Shown: positions 6,096 through 10,989 of the stretch, one piece after another
How the letters are laid out: every line of letters begins with the position of its first letter
Numbering within the stretch: position 1 is the first letter of the stretch
Source: CALIKS01 sp964440295
GTDB lineage: Archaea; Thermoproteota; Nitrososphaeria_A; Caldarchaeales; Calditenuaceae
Direction: 5' to 3'
DNA length: 10,989 bases
NCBI GenBank assembly: GCA_964440295.1
Contig: CAYTRT010000035.1
Coordinates: 1-10,989 of the forward strand
Translations under genes and position numbers: made by a program
Notes under the pieces: generated by a model
Seen by the model: only the letters and a program-made list of their open reading frames with translations
Told to the model about the DNA's origin: nothing
The model's database searches: none

Positions 6096-7227
6096 GACAA
6101 CGGTTCAAGCATACGTCGACGGCGTAGAGGGTGTTAGACTAAAGCTTATCGGAATAGGGGGAGCTGGATGCAACACTGTAAACAGGCTGGTCACTGGGGG
6201 ACTATACGGAGCAGTTACGATTGCCGCGAACACGGATAAGCAGCACCTCGACACGATAAGGGCGCATCAAAAGATTCTGCTCGGCCCCTCAGTTACCAAG
6301 TCTCATGGAGCCGGCGGAAACCCAGAGGTCGGCAGAATTGCAGCGGAGGAATCAGTAGAGGAGATCCGTCAAGCGCTTCAGGACTCTGACTTGGTATTTA
6401 TCGCTGCTGGGCTGGGTGGAGGCACAGGCACAGGCGCAGCACCGCTTGTGGCAAAGGTTGCGAAAGAGTTAGGCGCGATCGTCGTCGGAGTCGTGACGAT
6501 GCCCTTCAGGTTTGAGGGCAATGTGAGGAGGAGAATAGCAATAAGGGGGCTTGAAGAGCTGCAGAAATACACTAACACGGTCGTGGTTATCGATAACAAC
6601 AGACTTCTCGAGCTTTATCCACAATACAACCTCAAGACAGCCTTCTCGCTGGCAGACGAGGTAATAAACAACATGATCCTAAGCATCACGGAGTCAATCG
6701 TCAAGCCCAGCCTCATCAACATCGACTTTGAAGACTTCAAAGCAGTCGTAGGCCAGGGCAAGCTGGCATCTCTCGGAATTGGCCGGAGTAGCTCGCCAAA
6801 CAGAGCCGAAGAGGCCACTTTCAATGCTCTTCAGTCCCCATTGCTGGAAGGCACCTTTGACGGAATAACCGCCGCGATTGTCCACGTAACAGGCGGCGAA
6901 GACATGAAGCTTAAGGAAGCCTCAAGGCCTCCAGAAATAATCTCAGAGCTCATGGGAGATGAAGGACTGGTTGTTTGGGGCGCCAGGATTGATAATTACT
7001 ATGCGTCAACGATGCAAGTTGCGTTAATACTCACCGGGTTATCAAGCGTCGCGGTCACCTCGATAGGCGAGTCAGAGCCAGTCGTGAACCTAGAGGTAGA
7101 CGAAGCCCAAAAGATAGCAGCGAAGACATACATTCCTCATACTGAAAATGTACAGGAAAAAGAAGAGGACGAGCTGGAGAAACTGATAGCGGAACTCGGA
7201 ATAAAGCGACTCAAGGCCGAGAGATAG
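6088..7227 (+). CDS. ftsZ: Cell division GTPase FtsZ
   Basis: Tubulin-like GTPase that polymerises into the division ring at mid-cell. The 379 residues carry the N-terminal GIGGAGCNTVNRL motif (22-34), the T4 glycine-rich nucleotide loop GLGGGTGTGAAP (108-119), and the T7 synergy loop NIDFEDF (211-217), whose aspartate contacts the neighbouring subunit's GTP. Both halves of the GTPase site are therefore present, unlike the divergent T7 loops reported for some thaumarchaeal FtsZ. After the core come an acidic Glu-rich linker (about 352-363) and a basic-hydrophobic end, LGIKRLKAER. This may be the peptide that binds a SepF-type membrane anchor, but no sepF gene is in the window. The GTG start has a strong GGAGGAGG upstream. 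The gene is second in an operon with the RHH regulator. Confidence 0.97.
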   Translation: MSETTVQAYVDGVEGVRLKLIGIGGAGCNTVNRLVTGGLYGAVTIAANTDKQHLDTIRAHQKILLGPSVTKSHGAGGNPEVGRIAAEESVEEIRQALQDSDLVFIAAGLGGGTGTGAAPLVAKVAKELGAIVVGVVTMPFRFEGNVRRRIAIRGLEELQKYTNTVVVIDNNRLLELYPQYNLKTAFSLADEVINNMILSITESIVKPSLINIDFEDFKAVVGQGKLASLGIGRSSSPNRAEEATFNALQSPLLEGTFDGITAAIVHVTGGEDMKLKEASRPPEIISELMGDEGLVVWGARIDNYYASTMQVALILTGLSSVAVTSIGESEPVVNLEVDEAQKIAAKTYIPHTENVQEKEEDELEKLIAELGIKRLKAER

Positions 7228-7265
7228 CCCTCCACAACAAACCAGTTTTTATTACCAAACTTAAC
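7228..7265. terminator. Convergent terminator region between ftsZ and MetRS
   Basis: Only 38 bp separate the two convergent stop codons. On the plus strand the run GTTTTTATTA (7245-7254) is a plausible T-tract terminator for ftsZ. On the minus strand TGGTTTGTTG (7235-7244) could serve the MetRS gene. No stable hairpin is apparent. Confidence 0.45.
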
Positions 7266-8927
7266 TTATCTATTTTTCAGCTCAGCGATTCTTCTATCCG
7301 GAATCTTTTCAAACAGGGGTCGGGGTCGCTTTATTCTATGTCCTGGCTCAAGTGGCTGTTCTCCAGCGCTTAGCCACGCGTCGCCGTCAGGAATTTCAAT
7401 GGCTAGCATGTCCCTCATCTTTAGGGCGGATTCGGGTATGAATGGATCCAAAAGGATTGAGAGGCACTTAACTACTTGGGCAGCTACGTAGAGCGTTGTT
7501 CGGGCCTGGCTAGGCTCTGTTTTTAAAGTATGCCAAGGCTCTTTCCTCGTTAAGTAAACATTTCCCTGGCTGGAGAGCTCAGTAAGCGTTTCAAGCGCCT
7601 GCCTCATCTTCAGCTCCTCCATGAATTTTGCAGCCTCTAGCGGAGCACTTTTAGTGATTGATAGCAACTTGTTATCGAGCTCGTCGAAACCTTGCGGAGC
7701 AGGAATCTCGCCGTTAAAGTTGTTATGAATAAACGTCAAGACCCTATGCACAAAATTGCCGATGTTGTCGTTTAAATCATTATTGATCGTCTTCTGGAAG
7801 TCCTCCCAGCTAAAGTTAGCATCACTCTTCTCAGGCCTTATCTTGACGAGATAATATCTCCAGTAGTCTGCTGGAAAGTATTCTAAAGCCTGGTCCAGCC
7901 ATATTCCAACGCCTCTGCTCTTGGAGAATTTCTGCCCCTCGAACATGAGGTACTCGGTTGAGGAGACATTCCATGGAAGAACAAATCTATCGTCATAGGC
8001 CATGAGGAGGGCGGGCAGGATGATTGTGTGGAACGGTATGTTATCCTTACCAATGAAGTATACACTCTTAGTCTCGGGGTCTAGCCAGTATTTTTTCCAT
8101 AGTTCATGACTGTCCCTCCTCACAGCCCACTCGATCGTCGCTGTCACGTAGCCTATTACTGCCTCAAACCAGACGTATATTGTCTTACCCTCAGCGCCCG
8201 GGAACGGCGCAGGAATCCCCCACTGGTTATCCCTAGTAACTGCCCTAGGCCTTAGTCCCTCGTTGATCCAGCTGAGGGAAAAGTTCCTCGCATTCTCAGG
8301 CAGCCTGTCATTCTTAAGAATCATCTCTTTCAGCTTCTCTGAGAAGCGGGGAAGGTCGAAGTACCAGTGTTTTGTCTTCTTAACGACAGGTTTGGAGCCG
8401 CAAATGCTACATCTACTATCTAGCAATTCGAGCGGTTCGAGGACGATTCCACAATTTTCACACTGGTCACCCCTAGCTGATGGATAGCCACATCTGGGAC
8501 ATGTGCCAGTTACAAATCGGTCTGGTAGGAATCTTTTACAAATCTCGCAGAAGAGCTGGTCAACTTCTCTAGCAAATATGAAGCCCTTCTCGTATATCTT
8601 TAGGAAAAACTCTCTGCAGAACTCTATGTGGACATCGTTGTGAGTCCTTGTGTAGTTGTCGAATGAGAGCGAGAACTTTTTAAACAGCTCTACTACCGTT
8701 GCGTGCACCTCATCGGTAAGTGTCTTTGGGTGAACGCCCCTCTTTATCGCCTCCACCTCTATGGGTGTGCCATGCTCGTCAGAGCCGCTCACAAACACTA
8801 CATCTTCGCCGCGTAGCCTGAGGTAGCGAGCAAACACGTCAGCAGATAGAACAGAGCCGATAAGCGTGCCTAAGTGAGGTACATTATTGATGTAGGGCCA
8901 CGCAGCGCATACTAGCCATTTAGCTAG
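7266..8927 (-). CDS. metG: Methionyl-tRNA synthetase (start codon unclear)
   Basis: Class I synthetase charging initiator and elongator tRNA-Met. Counting from the CTA at 8927, the HIGH-type motif is HLGT (18-21) after AAWPYINNVP, then SGSDEHGTPIE. Four CxxC pairs form the two zinc knuckles (Cys127/130, 143/146, 156/159, 173/176). FIGKDNIPFH and KFSKS (333-337) complete the active site, and a helical anticodon-binding domain follows. It ends shortly after RPRPLFEKI, so the C-terminal EMAP-like domain is absent, as in crenarchaeal enzymes. The frame is clearly coding to at least 8921 (KWLVCAAWPY), yet between the upstream in-frame TGA (8934-8936) and HLGT there is no ATG, GTG or TTG. The CTA at 8927 sits where homologues have Met and lies 5 nt after GGTGAG. 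A one-base indel joining the frame to GTG 8937 is the alternative. Confidence 0.93.
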   Translation of the reverse strand, partial: LAKWLVCAAWPYINNVPHLGTLIGSVLSADVFARYLRLRGEDVVFVSGSDEHGTPIEVEAIKRGVHPKTLTDEVHATVVELFKKFSLSFDNYTRTHNDVHIEFCREFFLKIYEKGFIFAREVDQLFCEICKRFLPDRFVTGTCPRCGYPSARGDQCENCGIVLEPLELLDSRCSICGSKPVVKKTKHWYFDLPRFSEKLKEMILKNDRLPENARNFSLSWINEGLRPRAVTRDNQWGIPAPFPGAEGKTIYVWFEAVIGYVTATIEWAVRRDSHELWKKYWLDPETKSVYFIGKDNIPFHTIILPALLMAYDDRFVLPWNVSSTEYLMFEGQKFSKSRGVGIWLDQALEYFPADYWRYYLVKIRPEKSDANFSWEDFQKTINNDLNDNIGNFVHRVLTFIHNNFNGEIPAPQGFDELDNKLLSITKSAPLEAAKFMEELKMRQALETLTELSSQGNVYLTRKEPWHTLKTEPSQARTTLYVAAQVVKCLSILLDPFIPESALKMRDMLAIEIPDGDAWLSAGEQPLEPGHRIKRPRPLFEKIPDRRIAELKNR

Positions 8928-8933
8928 ATTTAC

Positions 8934-8939
8934 TCACCC
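8934..8939 (-). promoter_or_regulatory. Candidate ribosome-binding site or leaderless GTG of MetRS
   Basis: The minus strand reads GGGTGAGTAAATCTAGCT. GGTGAG would be an ideal Shine-Dalgarno sequence for an initiation codon at CTA 8927. The same bases contain a GTG (8937-8935) about 29 nt from the TATA box, which could start a leaderless mRNA but reaches a TAA after five codons in its own frame. Confidence 0.45.
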
Positions 8940-8962
8940 AAAATCAAACCTCTCCTAGCCAC

Positions 8963-8970
8963 TTTATAAA
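8963..8970 (-). promoter_or_regulatory. TATA box of MetRS
   Basis: TTTATAAA, read on the minus strand, is a near-perfect archaeal TATA box. Transcription should start around 8938-8942. This leaves only a dozen or so nucleotides before the expected start of MetRS, so the gene cannot extend further upstream. The element is palindromic and could also bind TBP in the other direction. Confidence 0.7.
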
Positions 8971-9032
8971 CACTTATGAACATTACAGAAATCTTAAACC
9001 CGAAGAAGTGAGGCTCAAAGCTATGTGGGCCC

Positions 9033-9041
9033 AATATAAAG
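9033..9041 (+). promoter_or_regulatory. TATA box of the RHH-domain gene
   Basis: AATATAAAG lies about 43 nt before the TTG start at 9080, predicting a leader of roughly 15-20 nt. That leader contains GGCGAG (9069-9074) as a weak Shine-Dalgarno. A similar TTAGGCGAG precedes the PepSY-like gene at 9697. Confidence 0.6.
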
Positions 9042-9079
9042 GATAAAAACTACAAAAGGCATGTAGCTGGCGAGACATA

Positions 9080-9625
9080 TTGTCAACCACAGAATCAACG
9101 GTAACTAGGTCCTTCAGGATTTCGGAGCAGGCCTTCAAGACACTCCAAGAGGATGCTGAGAGACAGAACATAAGTGTAAACACTCTGGTAAACCATATTA
9201 TTAATTATTATGTGAACTTTGAAAGATACGCAAAATCCATGCATATTGTAAAGCTGCCAAGCCAGCTGCTGAAATATCTGCTAGAGGCGATTCAAGACAG
9301 CTTGATTATTAAGATCGGTCAAGCCTCGGGTGAAAATATTGCCGAATCATTTATATTAGTAAAATTTGGCTCGCTGTCAATAGAGCACGTCATTAATCAC
9401 CTGAGAGAATTATCCAGCTACGGATACCTATTTGAGTATAACGAAGTTGATTCTCCAGAAAAGAAGACGATATCGCTAGTTCATCAGTTGGGATATAAAG
9501 GCTCCCTCCTTCTTGCTCATTATGTACAGTCAATCTTCAAGAGAATAAACATTCATCCATTCTTCAACATAACTGAAAACGCGGTAATAATAGATATACT
9601 CAAGGAGCAAAGAAAACTACTATAG
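9080..9625 (+). CDS. RHH-domain protein with unknown C-terminal domain
   Basis: 181-residue probable transcription regulator. Residues about 7-50 look like a ribbon-helix-helix domain: a beta strand TVTRSFRIS, then helices over FKTLQEDAERQ and SVNTLVNHIINYYVNF. The remaining 130 residues are a globular alpha/beta domain I do not recognise with certainty. Its end, LVHQLGYKGSLLLAHYVQSIF followed by ITENAVIIDI, resembles a pattern (histidine, glycine, K-x-S, aromatic helix, then a hydrophobic strand) that I associate with RHH-containing proteins of Thaumarchaeota and relatives, from memory. No cysteines, membrane segments or signal peptide are seen. The start is a TTG, since no in-frame ATG lies after the stop at 9044-9046. 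The gene looks AT-richer than its left-hand neighbours. It may sense a ligand and regulate nearby genes; this is inference. Confidence 0.78.
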   Translation: MSTTESTVTRSFRISEQAFKTLQEDAERQNISVNTLVNHIINYYVNFERYAKSMHIVKLPSQLLKYLLEAIQDSLIIKIGQASGENIAESFILVKFGSLSIEHVINHLRELSSYGYLFEYNEVDSPEKKTISLVHQLGYKGSLLLAHYVQSIFKRINIHPFFNITENAVIIDILKEQRKLL

Positions 9626-9655
9626 ATTACAATTTGATACAAAAAATACCAATGA

Positions 9656-9663
9656 TTTATTAG
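9656..9663 (+). promoter_or_regulatory. TATA-like element before the PepSY-like gene
   Basis: TTTATTAG lies about 34-41 nt before the ATG at 9697, giving an expected leader of about 12 nt that includes GGCGAG as a weak Shine-Dalgarno. The 71-bp gap from the preceding gene therefore probably holds a separate promoter for the membrane-protein pair. Confidence 0.5.
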
Positions 9664-9696
9664 CAATAGAATGTATATTGATCTTAGGCGAGTAAA

Positions 9697-10395
9697 ATGC
9701 AATTAAGCAAACATTCCACGTTAGTAATAATCACAGCTATTGCGGCAGGTCTTGTGCTATCTATATACTTTGTCTACATGACTTCTGCGCTGAGCACATA
9801 TAGTTATCCTGCTCCTAATTTTATTAGTGGGGGCTGGTGGGGTTTCTGCCCGATGGGCGTGGGTCCTAGGGGTTTAGCCAATAACATTCAAAGACTCGAC
9901 ATAACGCAAGTGAAGACAAGGCTAGAGTCTTACACACATTCATTGGGACGAAACTATGCAGTTTCTGAGATAATGGAGTTCAGCAACAACTTCTACGCAA
10001 TAATAGTTGAGAAAGATAGTGGAATCGGAGCATTCGAAGTACTTGTTGATCCATACAGTGGCGCAATAACTCCTGAACCTGGACCAAACATGATGTGGAA
10101 TATTAAGTACGGAATGCACTCGGGAGGAATGATGGGCTTTCCAGCTGAGGTTGGTGATATGCCAGTAAGTGAGGAGGAGGCTATGAGGATAGCGCTGAAT
10201 TATCTCTCACAGAGGTTGCGTGGAGACATTGAGGTAATGAAGCCGACGAGGTTTTACGGATACTACACAATTGATTACATGATTGATGGAAGGATTCATG
10301 GAATGATTAGCGTTAATGGGTTTTCAGGAGATGTATGGTATCATTCATGGCACGGTGAATTCATTCAAGAAATCGAGATGAATGAAAATGAGTAA
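9697..10395 (+). CDS. Membrane-anchored PepSY-like protein
   Basis: 232 residues. An N-terminal hydrophobic helix (about 9-30), preceded by a lysine and histidine, acts as an uncleaved anchor or signal, so the rest is predicted outside the membrane. The exterior begins with an aromatic, glycine-rich stretch (GGWWGFCPMGVGPRG, 45-59) with one cysteine. Two repeats follow with the PepSY pattern of a helix then a two-strand element ending in DxxSG: about 70-123 (VDPYSGAI) and 157-218 (SEEEAMRIALNYL...VNGFSGDVWYH). The linker NMMWNIKYGMHSGGMMGF (131-148) is rich in Met, Trp and His, as in proteins exposed to copper or oxidising conditions. The gene overlaps the next one and so belongs to a two-gene unit. 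A metal- or redox-related envelope role is inferred; the PepSY assignment is by eye. Confidence 0.82.
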   Translation: MQLSKHSTLVIITAIAAGLVLSIYFVYMTSALSTYSYPAPNFISGGWWGFCPMGVGPRGLANNIQRLDITQVKTRLESYTHSLGRNYAVSEIMEFSNNFYAIIVEKDSGIGAFEVLVDPYSGAITPEPGPNMMWNIKYGMHSGGMMGFPAEVGDMPVSEEEAMRIALNYLSQRLRGDIEVMKPTRFYGYYTIDYMIDGRIHGMISVNGFSGDVWYHSWHGEFIQEIEMNENE

Positions 10396-10804
10396 TAGTA
10401 AGAACCCACTCATGGCTGCTACGTTAGCAATGATTGGCGGAGCGTTGATCTTAATCAGCAGCATCTTTTCAATAACTATTTTTATGATTTACGGAAATTT
10501 AGGCTGGTTCACAGCTTGGGGCTGCCCTTGCGGCATGATGTGGAGATGGGGAGGACCATTGATGGCATGGCCCCTCGGCGGCATGATGATTTTCACATCT
10601 ACAATCGGAATCGTTTCAGGAATCATGTTGATAACTGGAGGACTAATGGTACGTACAAATCCAAGCGATGCAACAGTCTGGGGGGTAATCATACTGGTCT
10701 TCTCCATCATCGGTTTCATCGGCGGAGGTGGCTTCTTCGTAGGTTCATTAATGGGGTTGATAGGAGGGATTATAGCGATAATGGCTAATCAATTAATTAA
10801 ATAG
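10388..10804 (+). CDS. Small Gly/Met-rich multi-pass membrane protein with CPC motif
   Basis: 138 residues from the ATG at 10388; a second in-frame ATG at 10382 adds two residues. I prefer 10388 because GAGATGA lies about 5 nt upstream and it overlaps the previous stop by 8 nt (ATGAGTAA). Four hydrophobic stretches (about 8-35, 62-88, 97-112 and 109-134) suggest three or four membrane helices, full of glycine and small residues. Between helices 1 and 2 is a loop GWFTAWGCPCGMMWRWGG with a Cys-Pro-Cys pair, tryptophans and methionines, a possible metal or thiol site. The same W, CP, M and G composition appears in the exterior of the upstream PepSY-like protein, which suggests the two act together. 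I do not recognise the family. Confidence 0.8.
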   Translation: MSNSKNPLMAATLAMIGGALILISSIFSITIFMIYGNLGWFTAWGCPCGMMWRWGGPLMAWPLGGMMIFTSTIGIVSGIMLITGGLMVRTNPSDATVWGVIILVFSIIGFIGGGGFFVGSLMGLIGGIIAIMANQLIK

Positions 10805-10852
10805 TTAAACTGAAAGAACGAAAAGTCGTGGTTTGTGAAGAAGCGCATACTT
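10805..10852. other. Convergent intergenic spacer
   Basis: 48 bp between the stop of the membrane protein and the stop of the minus-strand gene at the window edge. No hairpin, T-tract or reading frame stands out. Confidence 0.4.
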
Positions 10853-10989
10853 CTAGATTGGTTTCTGTGGATTTAGATAGGTGAAGTAGAGCTTAAGAAC
10901 GTCTGGATCACTTCCTCCAAGTTTTTCTAAAGTTCTCGCCTCTACCTCGTTTACAAACTCGTTCGTAAACCTCGAGGGAATCGAGATTA
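10853..10989 (-). CDS. 3' end of an unidentified gene (partial)
   Basis: An open minus-strand frame runs in from the right edge and ends at TAG (10853-10855), giving 44 visible residues: ISIPSRFTNEFVNEVEARTL, then EKLGGSDPDVLKLYFTYLNP, then QKPI. The absence of stops, the absence of low-complexity sequence and the balanced amphipathic composition suggest a real C-terminus. I do not recognise the family. It converges on the membrane-protein pair and so is not in its operon. Confidence 0.6.
   Translation of the reverse strand, partial: ISIPSRFTNEFVNEVEARTLEKLGGSDPDVLKLYFTYLNPQKPI

Noticed and set aside
8835..8837. GTG at 8837 as the start of MetRS.
   Set aside because: It would remove the Rossmann-fold strand and the HIGH motif, which are clearly encoded in the same frame upstream.
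7266..8927. MetRS as a pseudogene because it lacks a normal start codon.
   Set aside because: The whole catalytic and anticodon-binding region is intact and motif-complete, and a good TATA box precedes it.
10516..10788. A 90-codon plus-strand frame overlapping the small membrane protein in another frame.
   Set aside because: His/Arg/Asn-rich composition typical of an out-of-frame read of a Gly/Met-rich gene; the other frame has clear membrane helices and coupling to the upstream gene.

Overview
This is an archaeal window, most likely from a thermophilic member of the TACK group. The evidence is a tRNA-Leu gene carrying two short introns, TATA boxes about 25-30 nt upstream of nearly leaderless starts, archaeal-type valyl- and crenarchaeal-type methionyl-tRNA synthetases, and a canonical archaeal FtsZ. 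FtsZ together with a crenarchaeal-like MetRS and intron-rich tRNAs argues against the classical Sulfolobales/Thermoproteales. It fits lineages such as Korarchaeia, Nitrososphaeria/Aigarchaeota or Bathyarchaeia, but the window alone cannot decide between them.

Layout. (1) 1-304: two divergent tRNA genes, tRNA-Leu(UAA) on the minus strand and tRNA-Cys(GCA) on the plus strand, separated by a 54-bp shared promoter region. (2) 305-2990: a minus-strand two-gene operon, a GlcD-type FAD-dependent 2-hydroxyacid dehydrogenase followed 3 nt later by its iron-sulfur electron-transfer subunit. The second protein has a first CCG domain that has lost its ligand cysteines. (3) 3075-5830: a minus-strand operon of a small TOPRIM protein (RNase M5/UPF0292-like) overlapping valyl-tRNA synthetase by 8 nt. 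(4) 5830-7227: a divergent plus-strand operon of a 48-residue ribbon-helix-helix (RHH) regulator overlapping ftsZ by 8 nt. This is the same arrangement as the haloarchaeal cdrS-ftsZ2 cell-division operon. (5) 7266-8970: minus-strand methionyl-tRNA synthetase, whose reading frame has no ATG, GTG or TTG before the HIGH-type motif. (6) 9033-10804: plus-strand accessory genes: an RHH-domain protein of 181 residues, a membrane-anchored PepSY-like protein, and an overlapping small Met/Gly-rich multi-pass membrane protein with a CPC motif. (7) 10853-10989: the 3' end of an unidentified minus-strand gene running off the window.

How the parts relate. Much of the window is translation machinery (two tRNAs, two class I synthetases, one TOPRIM protein possibly acting on RNA). 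It is interleaved with a cell-division operon, a respiratory or carbon-oxidation dehydrogenase pair, and an envelope-associated pair that may handle metal or redox chemistry. No mobile element, CRISPR array or sign of recent horizontal transfer was seen. The points most worth checking are the small RHH-FtsZ operon, the MetRS start anomaly, the doubly interrupted tRNA-Leu, the degenerate CCG domain and the PepSY/CPC membrane pair.
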